DNA of 50,222 nt from Verrucomicrobiota bacterium (GCA_016209525.1 JACQWK010000631.1:1-50222); one strand, 5' to 3'. Shown: positions 25,136 to 34,170, counted from the stretch's first letter. Program-made: numbers and translations. The notes: generated from the sequence alone by a model not told the origin.

Positions 25136-26605
25136 TCAACTCCTTCGCCGGGCCCAGACCAGAACCCCCACGCACAGGACGGAGCCTGGCAGGACCGCCA
25201 CGAGCAGCCACTGGATGGTTTTCATTTCCACGCGCGTCATCGTGATCGTGTATTCTTTGATGGGGCGAGGTCCGATCCCGTTCAGCAGCGTCTCGCGATT
25301 GATCAGCCAGTTGACCACCAGCCGGGCAAAGTCTCGATTGGCTTCCAGATCGATGACTTTATTGGCCCAAAACAGAGATTCCCCCACGACCACGATCCGC
25401 GTGACACCTCGGTCCGCGGTGATCCCCTCGATCGAGCCCTTCTCGACCGCGGCCATCAATGGGATGCGGCCTTTGCGATCCGCCACTTTTCGAGGGGGTT
25501 TGTAGAGCACTCCGGCCGGACTCGTAGAGGCGAGTTCCGTGACACGGGGCGCATCCACGCTGCGCGGGGTTGAAGCCCGACGGCTCACGGACCTCGGAAA
25601 GGCCAAGACAAGCCGGGAGCGCCGGAGGGGTCTCACGATGGGATGATCTTCGAACTCGGTGACCACGACATGGCTGGGCTGATCGGATTTGCTTTGCGCA
25701 CTGTCGGTGACCCAATCCCGCCCCACCTCAACCCCCCAGTTCGCCAGCAGCTTCTCCAATCCGGTTTGAGTGGGGATGGAATGCAGGCTGAAAAGCGCCA
25801 GCAACCGTCCGCCCAAGGCCAGGTATTTTTCGATCTTTTCCAGTTCTTCCTCGGCGATGGGATTCAGAGGATTCGCAATCACGAGGAGCTGGCAGTCGGC
25901 GGGGATGTCGTTTGTCAGCAGCGTGAGCGGCGCGACGGTGATATTGTTCTCCTGCAAAACGGAAGCGAACTCGAGATATCCGCGCTGGTCCTCCGCTTCT
26001 CGGGGATCGTATTCCCGATGTCCTTCCAAGAAATACGCGCGGGCCGGCCGCGGATCCACCACGCTACAGATCGCGGAGGTGAAAAGGAGTTCTCCTTTGA
26101 ACTTGGTCAGCTTGACCTTTCGCTCGGTGAAGACACCGGAATAATCGTACTCAGCAAGTTCTCGCGCGGACACGATTTTCTTCTTGCCGCCGCTGGAAAA
26201 GATGACCAGGTCCCCCTTCTCCGCATCGTCCAGTTGATAAGAGGCGCGGACTTGCTCGGCCCGCGGGGCGATTGTGTAATCCACGTATTCGACCTCCAGC
26301 TTGGGGCACCGTGACTGAAACTGGTTCAACAGCCGTGTGATCGCGCTGTACAGAGTCCCGCGGCGGTCATAGAAGACGACGACTTTCACCTGGTTGGTGA
26401 GCGAGCTCAGGACACGGAGTGTGACGGGCGAGAGATTGCCTTGCGGGTCGGCGGTCCACTCCATCTGTTTGAAATGCCGGGCGGCCAGATAGTTGGCCAT
26501 GAGCACCAGGGAAAACGTAGCCGCTGAGGCCAGCGCCACATGGAAACCGATGCGCCAGCGACGGGCGGGCGAAAAACTGAATGGAGGGATGGCTTCGTCT
26601 CCCAT
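25136..26605 (-). CDS. GldG-like ABC transporter auxiliary protein
   Basis: A 489-residue membrane protein. There is one N-terminal segment (about 18-40, FHVALASAATFSLVLMANYL) and one C-terminal segment (about 465-485, WLLVAVLPGSVLCVGVLVWA). Between them is a periplasmic domain of the ABC_transp_aux type: LSPVTLRVLSSLTNQVKVVV, YDRRGTLYSAITRLLNQF, RAYFLEGHREYDPREAED and LLVIANPLNPIAEEELEKIE. It lies three bases from the permease gene. In Bacteroidetes the GldA-GldF-GldG complex supports gliding; in other phyla the homologous set is widespread with no known job, so no gliding is claimed here. Confidence 0.86.
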   Translation of the reverse strand: MGDEAIPPFSFSPARRWRIGFHVALASAATFSLVLMANYLAARHFKQMEWTADPQGNLSPVTLRVLSSLTNQVKVVVFYDRRGTLYSAITRLLNQFQSRCPKLEVEYVDYTIAPRAEQVRASYQLDDAEKGDLVIFSSGGKKKIVSARELAEYDYSGVFTERKVKLTKFKGELLFTSAICSVVDPRPARAYFLEGHREYDPREAEDQRGYLEFASVLQENNITVAPLTLLTNDIPADCQLLVIANPLNPIAEEELEKIEKYLALGGRLLALFSLHSIPTQTGLEKLLANWGVEVGRDWVTDSAQSKSDQPSHVVVTEFEDHPIVRPLRRSRLVLAFPRSVSRRASTPRSVDAPRVTELASTSPAGVLYKPPRKVADRKGRIPLMAAVEKGSIEGITADRGVTRIVVVGESLFWANKVIDLEANRDFARLVVNWLINRETLLNGIGPRPIKEYTITMTRVEMKTIQWLLVAVLPGSVLCVGVLVWARRRS

Positions 26606-26608
26606 GGC

Positions 26609-27361
26609 TTATCTCCAGCGGCGGCTCTCGACGACGCGCAGCGTGAGGAACAGAAAGAAAAAACTCAACGTCACGTAATAGACGAGGCAACGGGTATCGA
26701 CGATGCCTCGGGCGAAATCCTCCAAATGCTCCGTCATCGCGATGAATTGAAAAACGCCGGCCGGCCAGCCCGTCCCCGGCGCGGCCATCAACGAGCGGAG
26801 GCTCAGGAAAAAGAGCCCCAGCCCCAGCGCGAAGCTGATCATCACCGCCACAACCTGACTCCGCGTCAAAGAGGAGGCAAAGCAGCCCATCGAAATGTAG
26901 AGGGAGCCGACCAGGAGTATTCCGAGAAAGGTTGTTAAGAGGCTGATCGGATTCAGAACCGCCGGATCGTTTGAGTAGTGCCGGACCAAGACCAAGTACA
27001 GGCCGAGCGGCAGCCAAGTGATGGCGTAGAACAGCAGCGCCCCAGTGAACTTCGCCAGCACGACTTGCACGTCTTTCACGGGGCTCGTCATGAGTGTTTC
27101 ATAAGTGCCCGAGAATTTTTCGAGCGCGAACGAGCGCATCGTGATGACCGGGGTCGTCAATAGCAGGATGAACCAGAAATAGACGGTGACAAAGAACTGT
27201 TCGGTGAGCGGCGCTTCGGTGGGTTCCGCGTTCAGTTTGACCAGCATATCGACGAAACTCAGACCTAATAACAGGAGCACAGCCGCAATCAGAATATAGC
27301 CTGTGAGCGAGGCAAAATATCCGCCCAGCTCGCGCCGGACCAGTGTCAGATAGACTTGCAT
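26609..27361 (-). CDS. ABC transporter permease (GldF/ABC-2 type)
   Basis: A 250-residue integral membrane protein with about six segments, among them GYILIAAVLLLLGLSFVDML (about 21-40), FFVTVYFWFILLLTTPVITM and AVMISFALGLGLFFLSL. The block MRSFALEKFSGTYETLMTSP (about 79-98) is the conserved cytoplasmic elbow of GldF/NosY-type permeases. The ORF track starts at 27520 within the ATPase; the real start ATG 27361 shares one base with the ATPase stop (TGATG), so the two are coupled. It forms a transporter with the ATPase and the GldG-like protein; the substrate is unknown. Confidence 0.9.
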   Translation of the reverse strand: MQVYLTLVRRELGGYFASLTGYILIAAVLLLLGLSFVDMLVKLNAEPTEAPLTEQFFVTVYFWFILLLTTPVITMRSFALEKFSGTYETLMTSPVKDVQVVLAKFTGALLFYAITWLPLGLYLVLVRHYSNDPAVLNPISLLTTFLGILLVGSLYISMGCFASSLTRSQVVAVMISFALGLGLFFLSLRSLMAAPGTGWPAGVFQFIAMTEHLEDFARGIVDTRCLVYYVTLSFFFLFLTLRVVESRRWR

Positions 27362-28308
27362 CAAAAAGTCTCTTCCTGATCTCCCCGGATGATGTGGACG
27401 AAGATGTCTTCGAGCGTGTGCGAACCTCGGGTCAACTCCCGCAACGTCCAACCGTGCAACCGCGCCTGCTCGAACACCAGCGAGCGAATATCGACGCCGG
27501 CGCGCGCGGTGAGAGCGCACCGATAGTACTCGCCGTCGGCCGGCGAGATGTCAAAGTGTTCGATCAATTCCATTTCCTTCCAGCACTCCTGCAACTCCGG
27601 CAACGGCGCCGCGATTTCGGCGACGACCTTCTCTTCCTGACTCAACCGCTTTTGCAGGTTCTCCTTGCTGTCCGCCGCCAACAGCCTTCCTTCGTGCAAG
27701 ATGAGGATCCGACTGCAGGTCATTTCCACCTCCGGAAGCACGTGCGTGGAGACCAAGATGGTGTGGGTTCGTCCCAGTTCCTTGATGAGCTGCCGCACGG
27801 CCCGGACCTGGTAGGGGTCCAGTCCGATGGTGGGTTCATCCAGGATGAGCAGCTCGGGCTGATGCACCAGTGCATCCGCCAATCCGACACGCTGACGGTA
27901 GCCCTTGGAGAGTTGGCCCACGATGCGCCGCCCCACCTCGGCGAGGCGGCACTGGTCCATCACGACACCGACCCGTTCGCGCGCCCGGCTGGCACTCAGC
28001 CCTTTGAGCCGAGCGCGGAAGGTCAGATACTCGCGCACACGCATGTCCGGATGCAGCGGGTTATTCTCAGGCATGTAGCCGATCCGTTTTTTGACCTCGT
28101 CACACTCGTCGAACACATCGAATCCAGCCACCCGCGCGGTGCCGATGGTGGCCGGCAAATAACAACTCAAGATGCGAAGAATGGTGCTTTTGCCGGCGCC
28201 GTTGGGGCCGAGTAGTCCGACAATTTCGCCCTTTTGAACCCTGAATGAAACTCCCGCCACAGCCGTCTGCCCGCCGTAACGCTTGGTCAGGTCAGAAACT
28301 TCAATCAT
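27361..28308 (-). CDS. ABC transporter ATP-binding protein (GldA-like)
   Basis: A 315-residue ATPase. Walker A GPNGAGKST (34-42), signature QLSKGYRQRVGLADAL (about 131-146) with LSKGYRQR in place of LSGGQ, Walker B LLILDEPTIGLDP (about 151-163), and the switch His in ILVSTH near 191. The C-terminal ~90 residues (VAEIAAPLPELQECWKEMEL) are the extension typical of the CcmA/GldA exporter group. The start was moved from 28380 to ATG 28308 (MIEVSDLTKR), which places the first strand correctly. It is the first gene of a five-gene unit running to 20166. The upstream gap to the HtrA gene holds a family C hairpin. Confidence 0.93.
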   Translation of the reverse strand: MIEVSDLTKRYGGQTAVAGVSFRVQKGEIVGLLGPNGAGKSTILRILSCYLPATIGTARVAGFDVFDECDEVKKRIGYMPENNPLHPDMRVREYLTFRARLKGLSASRARERVGVVMDQCRLAEVGRRIVGQLSKGYRQRVGLADALVHQPELLILDEPTIGLDPYQVRAVRQLIKELGRTHTILVSTHVLPEVEMTCSRILILHEGRLLAADSKENLQKRLSQEEKVVAEIAAPLPELQECWKEMELIEHFDISPADGEYYRCALTARAGVDIRSLVFEQARLHGWTLRELTRGSHTLEDIFVHIIRGDQEETF

Positions 28309-28409
28309 CCAGTGGTTGTTCACGCAGTATGCGGTATGAGCACTCTCAACTCGTTGGCAAGCTGGCTCTGTTAGTCGCATTCATCATCGGCCCCAAAATC
28401 AGACGAATG

Positions 28410-28475
28410 CCCCTTACCCCATCCCTCTCCCCATCCGATGGGGAGAGGGTGTCCGTAGGACGGGTGAGCGGGATT
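28410..28475. repeat. Family C single hairpin
   Basis: CCCCTTACCCCATCCCTCTC followed by CCCATCCGATGGGGAGAGGG and then CGGGTGAGCGGG. The inner palindrome CCCTCTCCCCATCCGATGGG is almost the same as the copy at 39187-39250 (CCATCGGATGG). It lies between the HtrA-type gene and the ABC ATPase gene, both on the minus strand. Confidence 0.7.
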
Positions 28476-28549
28476 TCAAAAAGCGCTTTCATCGAACTTG
28501 GACTCATTTTCACTGTCCGTTGGCACCCGTCGCCCTTTGGCCGTCTGCT

Positions 28550-29977
28550 TTAACGCAGGGTCACCGTCTTGGTTGCCGAGAAAAGCTGCACGTAGCTTCG
28601 CGCGGCTCGGGGCACGATCACGCTCAGCCGGATTTTCTCGCCTTTGTTCTTTCTGTAGAGCCACCGCGCAGTTTCGACGACGTTTTCCGCCGCCCGGCCT
28701 TCGATGGCTTGGATCAATTCGCCTTCTCTCAAAGCCGCCTTTTCCGCAGGGCCGCCCGGCTCGATATCGGTGACCATCAGCCCCCGGAACTGGCCGAAGC
28801 CCATTCTCGCCGCCAACTCAGGCGTTAAGACTTGAACGGCGGCTCCCAATCGTTGCCGGAGGAGGTTGGCGTTGAAGACCGATTCCAACGGCGTCAGCCG
28901 CACGGTCAGTGTTTTGCGTTCCTGGTTGCGTTCGACGACGATCCGTATTTCCCTCCGATCTCCGACACCCAACAACTCGCGGTTGAATTCCACTACGTGT
29001 CGCGGCTTCCTGTCACCCACGGCCAAGACTCGGTCCCCCGTCTTCAAACCGCTGCGATCCGCCGGGCTGCCCGTTTCAACCGAAACGGCGACCAAGCCGT
29101 TCGGGCCGGATTGAAAATTCGCGCCGAACCAAAGCGAACGGACCGTTTCGGGAGTATAGATTTCGCCGAGCGCTTCCGAGACTCTTTTGATGGGGATGGC
29201 GAATCCGATGCCTTGCGCCTCGCGAAAAATGGCGACATTGATGCCGATGAGCTCGCCGCGAAGGTTCACGAGCGGCCCGCCGCTATTGCCAGGATTAATG
29301 GCCGCGTCGCTCTGCAGCCAGTCCTGCACATCCAACGAGTCGTCTTCGGCCACAGGCCTTCGCGCTTTGGAGCTCAGAATGCCTCGGCTGACAGAACCGC
29401 CGAGCCCAAATGGATTGCCCAGCGCCAACACCGTTTCGCCCAAGAGCAAGTCGTCATCCGGGGCGAACTTGATCGCCTTGAATTTTTCTCCGCCGCGCGT
29501 GATCAACCGAAGCAAAGCCACGTCCGTCTTCAGCGTCCCCACGATCGGCTTGGCCTCGAACGTGCGGCCATCGGCCAGGGTGACAGTAATCACGTTGGCC
29601 CTGCGAACGACGTGCAAATTCGTCAGCACGTAGCCCGTCTCATCGATAATGACGCCGGAGCCCAAGCTGTTCTGAGACCGCTGGGAACGCCGGCCCCATT
29701 GCGGACCGAAGAAATCACGGAAGATTTGATCGAACGGGTCGCGAATCTCGACGATCGTTTCGGTGCTGATGTTGACCACGCTCGGCATCACCTCCTCGAT
29801 GGCTCGGACAACGGCGTCTCGCCGGATGTCCGCTTCGTCAGGTGTTCCCGCAGCCGCTCCCAACGCGTGAACGACGCGACCGGGTCCTCCTCCCGTCGGC
29901 GACACAAAGAGCATCCACAGAGTCCAGGCGAGGACTGGCCAATACACCAATCGAGTTCTCTCAACTTTCTGCGTCAT
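28550..29977 (-). CDS. HtrA/Deg-type periplasmic serine protease
   Basis: A 475-residue trypsin-like protease with two PDZ domains, expected to degrade or refold damaged envelope proteins. The N-terminus has one hydrophobic stretch (LVYWPVLAWTLWMLFV), a signal peptide or anchor. Catalytic residues: His122 in TNLHVV, Asp152 in TDVALLRL, Ser232 in GNSGGPL. PDZ1 (about 285-365, FQSGPNGLVAVSVETGSPAD) and PDZ2 (about 380-465, FGQFRGLMVTDIEPGGPAEK) follow. The usual cleaved linker is short (RRSQRSQNSLGSG). The gene is divergent from the DUF2851 gene, with about 56 bases between the starts, so the two promoters must lie close together. Confidence 0.93.
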   Translation of the reverse strand: MTQKVERTRLVYWPVLAWTLWMLFVSPTGGGPGRVVHALGAAAGTPDEADIRRDAVVRAIEEVMPSVVNISTETIVEIRDPFDQIFRDFFGPQWGRRSQRSQNSLGSGVIIDETGYVLTNLHVVRRANVITVTLADGRTFEAKPIVGTLKTDVALLRLITRGGEKFKAIKFAPDDDLLLGETVLALGNPFGLGGSVSRGILSSKARRPVAEDDSLDVQDWLQSDAAINPGNSGGPLVNLRGELIGINVAIFREAQGIGFAIPIKRVSEALGEIYTPETVRSLWFGANFQSGPNGLVAVSVETGSPADRSGLKTGDRVLAVGDRKPRHVVEFNRELLGVGDRREIRIVVERNQERKTLTVRLTPLESVFNANLLRQRLGAAVQVLTPELAARMGFGQFRGLMVTDIEPGGPAEKAALREGELIQAIEGRAAENVVETARWLYRKNKGEKIRLSVIVPRAARSYVQLFSATKTVTLR

Positions 29978-30021
29978 TCTAAAGCCTTGACTTTGCAGGA
30001 GGGAGGGCGCAAAAGCAAGGC

Positions 30022-30027
30022 AAGGAG
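30022..30027 (+). promoter_or_regulatory. Shine-Dalgarno sequence deciding the DUF2851 start
   Basis: AAGGAG, followed after six bases (CGGAAC) by ATT 30034. The frame upstream is closed by TAA at 29980-29982, and no ATG or GTG occurs in frame between that stop and residue 31 of the conserved protein. This makes ATT the best-placed start. TTG 30127 is the only alternative in the ORF track and has no comparable site upstream. Confidence 0.5.
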
Positions 30028-30033
30028 CGGAAC

Positions 30034-31479
30034 ATTCCAGCCAATTTCTACAACCGATGGCGTGCCTGCGCGCAGGTCTCTTCGTCGCTCCGGGAACCGA
30101 CCGACACCTCTCCCGTCTCTGAACGGTTGCTTCAGGTCATTTGGCATTGTCAGCGCCTCTTGCGCGACCAATTGAAGACCTTGGACGGACAGCCCGTCCG
30201 GGTTCTTCATCCGGGCTTCTGGAATCGAGAGGCCGGACCTGATTTTCGAGGCGCGGTGGTTCAAATCGGCTCCGGCGGTCCGCGACACGGAGACCTGGAA
30301 ATCGACCTTCATCCCAGATTATGGAAAGGCCACCATCATGACCAGAATCCATCCTACCGGAATGTCATTCTGCACGTGGTTTGGGACGGCGACCGCTCCG
30401 GATCGTCTGTCTTGCCCGTCCTCCCGTTGAAATCTGTCTTGGATTCCCCACTGACCGATCTGAAGGCGTGGCTCGACCAAACTTCTACTCAGAACTGGCT
30501 GACCTTGCTGTCCGGGAAATGCGCGGCTCCGCTCCGCGAAGTGCCGGCCTCCTTGGCCGGCCAGATCCTCAATCAGGCCGCGCGCGTCCGCTTGAGGGCC
30601 AAGGCGGCTCAAATGCAAGCGCGTGCGCAACAGGCCGGTTGGGAACAGGCGCTCTGGGAAGGGCTATTCGGCACGCTGGGCTACAAACACAACGTCTGGC
30701 CCATGCGCCGCCTGGCGGAGTTGCGCACCGCCTTTGGGAGTGTCGAAACCGGCTCAAGCTCTGTGCTGGTCTGGCAAGCGCGGTTGCTCGGCCTGGCCGG
30801 TTTGCTCCCCGCCCAGCTCACCGGAACTCGATGCCATGCCGATCGCTACCTGCGCCAGCTTTGGGACATTTGGTGGCGGGAACGAGAGGAGTATTCCGAC
30901 GTGATCTTGCCGGAGGTGGTTTGGCGTCTGAGCGGCTTGAGGCCCGCGAATCGTCCTCAGCGCCGTTTGGCCTTGGCGGCTCACTGGCTGGCCTCAGGCG
31001 ATTTGTCGGCTCGACTGGAGCGCTGGTTCGCCACGGCCATGCCAGACCGTGATCTGCCCAGTTCACTGCTGGAAGTCCTGCAAGCGCGGCGGGACGATTT
31101 TTGGTCGTGGCATTGGACGTTCCGTTCGGCGCGCCTGCCACAGCCGCGCCCGCTCCTCGGTGCTCAACGCGTGACCGACTTGGCGGTCAACGTCATCCTG
31201 CCTTGGTTCTGGGTGCGAGCCGAGGCTGGGAAGAACGAAGCCCTTCAGCAACTGGCTGATCGCCGGTATTTCGTCTGGCCGAAAGCCGAAGACAACGCCC
31301 TGCTTCGGATGGCCCGGCAGCGTTTGTTTGGGGGCGAAAGAGTTTGCTGGCTGAACACGGCTGCCGGGCAGCAAGGGCTGCTTCAGATCGTCCGTGATTT
31401 CTGCGACCATTCCAATGCGCTTTGCGAGCATTGCCAATTCCCAGAACTCGTCCGTGAGGCGAAGAAGCTTGAAAATTGA
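30034..31479 (+). CDS. DUF2851 family protein, probable ATT start
   Basis: A cytoplasmic protein of about 481 residues. RVLHPGFWNREAGPDFRGAV and GDLEIDLHPRLWKGHHHDQN carry the H-x-G-x-W-N and E-x-D-x-H patterns that define DUF2851, including possible metal ligands. LHVVWDGD follows. The ending (FCDHSNALCEHCQFPELV) has a CxxC pair. The function is unknown. The ORF track begins at TTG 30127, but the frame stays open upstream and encodes NFYNRWRACAQVSSSLREP, which reads like a real N-terminus and sits six bases behind AAGGAG with ATT as the first codon. ATT is a rare start known from infC. An ATG-to-ATT mutation or an error at that base would give the same picture. Confidence 0.75.
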   Translation: MPANFYNRWRACAQVSSSLREPTDTSPVSERLLQVIWHCQRLLRDQLKTLDGQPVRVLHPGFWNREAGPDFRGAVVQIGSGGPRHGDLEIDLHPRLWKGHHHDQNPSYRNVILHVVWDGDRSGSSVLPVLPLKSVLDSPLTDLKAWLDQTSTQNWLTLLSGKCAAPLREVPASLAGQILNQAARVRLRAKAAQMQARAQQAGWEQALWEGLFGTLGYKHNVWPMRRLAELRTAFGSVETGSSSVLVWQARLLGLAGLLPAQLTGTRCHADRYLRQLWDIWWREREEYSDVILPEVVWRLSGLRPANRPQRRLALAAHWLASGDLSARLERWFATAMPDRDLPSSLLEVLQARRDDFWSWHWTFRSARLPQPRPLLGAQRVTDLAVNVILPWFWVRAEAGKNEALQQLADRRYFVWPKAEDNALLRMARQRLFGGERVCWLNTAAGQQGLLQIVRDFCDHSNALCEHCQFPELVREAKKLEN

Positions 31480-31517
31480 TGTTGAAACTCAATCTCAATT
31501 AGTGTTCATTGGCGCCA

Positions 31518-31796
31518 GTGAAGGCGAGCGCGTCGAAACAGGAACGCCCACTGGTCGATCTATGTGCGGCCGGCGTGGGGACGAAGCTTCGGGTTCGGGA
31601 CCTGAAAAGCCATCCCGCAGTCTGTCGGCGGTTGCGCGAGATGGGCTTCTGCGAGTTCGCCGAGATTCACAAGGTGGCCGACACCGGGGCGCTGATTTGC
31701 CAGGTCTGTGGGGCGCGCGTGGCCTTGAGCCGAAGTTTGGGGAAACAAATCCTGGTTGAGCCGGTTGCTGGTGCGGCGCCCAAATCGCCCTCATGA
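31518..31796 (+). CDS. FeoA-like protein 1
   Basis: A protein of about 92 residues with an SH3-like FeoA domain: GTKLRVRDLKSHPAVCRRLR, EMGFCEFAEIHKVADTG and SRSLGKQILVEP. Unlike typical FeoA it has Cys residues (about 12, 45, 54, 62, 65), including CQVC, which could sense iron or redox state. The start is uncertain: GTG 31518 or TTG 31509; no ATG is in frame. The stop overlaps the next feoA by ATGA, so it is translated together with feoA2 and feoB. Confidence 0.8.
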   Translation: MKASASKQERPLVDLCAAGVGTKLRVRDLKSHPAVCRRLREMGFCEFAEIHKVADTGALICQVCGARVALSRSLGKQILVEPVAGAAPKSPS

Positions 31797-32035
31797 GTTC
31801 AGTGCAGCTCCTCTCTGAACTGTCCGCCGGCACCGAGGCGGAAATCCGAGGTTTTCATCCCGGCTGCAAAGAGGTGCAGCGTTTGCGCGAGATGGGTCTC
31901 CTGCCCGGCACCAAGATCAAATTAATCCGCTGGGCGCCGCTGGGAGACCCCCTGGAAATCAAGGTGCGCGGTTACAACTTGTCCCTCCGCAGACATGAGG
32001 CGGAGCATGTCGAGGTCATGGTCTCCGGTCGCTAG
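31793..32035 (+). CDS. feoA: Ferrous iron transport protein A
   Basis: An 80-residue SH3-like cytosolic protein that supports FeoB. The pattern LLSELSAGTEAEIRGF, EVQRLREMGLLPGTKIKLIR and LEIKVRGYNLSLRRHEAEHV is that of a complete FeoA domain. It overlaps the first FeoA-like gene (ATGA) and lies 35 bases before feoB. Having two FeoA genes ahead of one FeoB is a known variant. Confidence 0.92.
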   Translation: MSSVQLLSELSAGTEAEIRGFHPGCKEVQRLREMGLLPGTKIKLIRWAPLGDPLEIKVRGYNLSLRRHEAEHVEVMVSGR

Positions 32036-32070
32036 GGAATCCTCGCTGCCGCCCAGGTCATTCGCCAGCT

Positions 32071-34170
32071 ATGCTCCCGGTTGCCCCTGCGCCTGCCCAA
32101 GATAAGACCGCCACGTTCGCCTTGGTGGGAAATCCTAATTGCGGAAAATCGACCCTATTCAACGCGCTCACGGGCATGCGCCAAAAGGTCGGCAATTACC
32201 CGGGAGTTACCGTGGAAAAAAAAGTCGGCGAGTTATTTTCGCTCCACGGACGCCCCATGCAGATTATCGACCTCCCGGGAGCATACAGTTTATCCCCACG
32301 GTCACCCGATGAGGCGATTACTCGGGATGTCTTGCTCGGAAGAATTTCGGACACGTCACGGCCCGACAAGATCATCTGCGTGGTGGACGCGAGCAATTTG
32401 GAAAGGAACCTGTTCCTGGTGACCCAAGTGCTTGATTTGGGAGTCCCAACCGTGCTGGCGTTGAATATGATGGACCTGGCCCACGACAAAGGCATTTCCT
32501 TGAATCCGGAGGAGTTATCTCGCGAACTCGGAATCCCGGTCGTTGCCTGCCAGGCTCATAAGAAAATCGGCATCACCGAACTGCGCCAGGCGATGAGCCG
32601 GACCGATCTGCCGGTTCCGGTCCGGCGCTGGCGGATCCCGGAACTCCTCGAAGATGCCGTGGAGGAACTGTGCCAGGCGCTGGCCGGTGAGAATCGCAGC
32701 GAACCCAAGCAAGAATTCGCGCGCGCACTCATCCTCTTGGCCGGAGAAAACGCATCCAGCCATTCCGCTTTCGGCTCGGAATCTCAGAAACTCGCGCAAC
32801 GATTCCGCCTCCAGCTCGAAGCGCAAGGCATCGACTGGCACGAAGCCGTTGTCGCGGCCAGGTATCAGTATGCCCAGGGGGTGTGCGAGCAGGCGGTTCG
32901 AAGCGGGGGGAACGCGGGCGAAGATCACTCCGACAGGCTCGACGCCGTCCTGACTCACCCGATCTGGGGATGGGCGGTTTTTCTCGGCCTGATGGCTTTC
33001 ATGTTCTTTTCCATTTTCACGCTTGCGACCTATCCGATGGACTGGGTCGAAGGCGGATTCACCCGCCTGGCCAACGCGGTCAAGCAAGCCATGCCGCCCG
33101 GAGATCTGCGAGACCTGATGACTGACGGAGTCGTCGCCGGCGTCGGAGGGGTGCTGGTTTTCTTGCCGCAAATTTTGATCCTCTTCTTCTTTATCGGCTT
33201 GCTGGAGGACACCGGCTACATGGCGCGCGCTGCCTTTATCATGGATCGGGTCATGAGCCGGGTTGGCCTTCACGGCAAATCGTTCATTCCGTTGCTCAGC
33301 TCCTACGCCTGCGCCATTCCCGGGATCATGGCCGCGCGCACGATTGAAAACCCCAAGGACCGGCTGGTGACCATTCTGGTCGCGCCGCTCATGAGCTGCT
33401 CCGCGCGGCTTCCCGTCTATACTTTGATGATCGCGACGTTGCTGCCGGCGAAGACCGTGCCCGCGCTGCAGAAGGCGGGAATCATGATGGCACTCTATGT
33501 CGTCGGGACGGCCACAGCATTCTTTTTCGCGTGGCTTTTCAAGAGGACCATCATGCACGGTGAAACGCCGGTCTTGATCATGGAATTGCCGCCGTACCGG
33601 CTGCCCTCGATGGCCTCGGTGGTGATGCAGATGATCAATCGCTCCAAGCTTTTCGTCAAACGAGCCGGCACGGTCATTCTGGGGCTTTCGATCATTCTTT
33701 GGTTCCTGGCGGCGTATCCGAAGGCCGAGGGTGGACAAGCTTCGTCCCAATTGGCCCACAGCTTCGCCGGGAAGCTCGGACATGCCATCGAACCGATCAT
33801 CAAGCCGCTCGGTTTCGACTGGAAGATCGGCATCGGCCTGATCGGATCATTCGCCGCCCGCGAAGTGTTCGTCAGCACCATGTCGGTCGTGTATAACGTC
33901 GAAGAAGCCAGCGATGTGACTCTGCCCTTGCGAGATGCTATGTTGCGGGAGAAATGGGCGGATGGCACTCCCGTGTTCACGCCGCTGGCCTGTGTGACGC
34001 TGATGGTTTTTTACGTCCTGGCCCTGCAATGCATCAGCACGGTCGCGGTCGTGAAACGGGAAACGAACAGTTGGCACTGGCCGCTGTTTCAACTCGCTTA
34101 CATGACTGGCACAGCCTACGTGGCCTGCCTGATCGTTTACCAAACCGGCAAGGTCATGGGCTTCCAATGA
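32071..34170 (+). CDS. feoB: Ferrous iron transporter B
   Basis: A 699-residue inner-membrane Fe(II) transporter with an N-terminal G domain. G1 is GNPNCGKST (20-28), G3 DLPG (67-70) and G4 NMMD (132-135). The membrane part (about 310-695) has two Gate motifs: AFIMDRVMSRVGLHGKSFIP with CAIPGIMAARTI and LMSCSARLPVYTLMIA, and later GFDWKIGIGLIGSFAAREVF. The Cys of SSYACAIPG and the SCSARLPVY segment are the conserved permeation features. Length and order are normal. The gene is followed by a Cys-rich small protein with ATGA overlap. Confidence 0.97.
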   Translation: MLPVAPAPAQDKTATFALVGNPNCGKSTLFNALTGMRQKVGNYPGVTVEKKVGELFSLHGRPMQIIDLPGAYSLSPRSPDEAITRDVLLGRISDTSRPDKIICVVDASNLERNLFLVTQVLDLGVPTVLALNMMDLAHDKGISLNPEELSRELGIPVVACQAHKKIGITELRQAMSRTDLPVPVRRWRIPELLEDAVEELCQALAGENRSEPKQEFARALILLAGENASSHSAFGSESQKLAQRFRLQLEAQGIDWHEAVVAARYQYAQGVCEQAVRSGGNAGEDHSDRLDAVLTHPIWGWAVFLGLMAFMFFSIFTLATYPMDWVEGGFTRLANAVKQAMPPGDLRDLMTDGVVAGVGGVLVFLPQILILFFFIGLLEDTGYMARAAFIMDRVMSRVGLHGKSFIPLLSSYACAIPGIMAARTIENPKDRLVTILVAPLMSCSARLPVYTLMIATLLPAKTVPALQKAGIMMALYVVGTATAFFFAWLFKRTIMHGETPVLIMELPPYRLPSMASVVMQMINRSKLFVKRAGTVILGLSIILWFLAAYPKAEGGQASSQLAHSFAGKLGHAIEPIIKPLGFDWKIGIGLIGSFAAREVFVSTMSVVYNVEEASDVTLPLRDAMLREKWADGTPVFTPLACVTLMVFYVLALQCISTVAVVKRETNSWHWPLFQLAYMTGTAYVACLIVYQTGKVMGFQ

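Noticed and set aside
32515-33783. 422-residue minus-strand ORF inside feoB
   Set aside because: Antisense shadow; feoB is complete on the plus strand with all G motifs.
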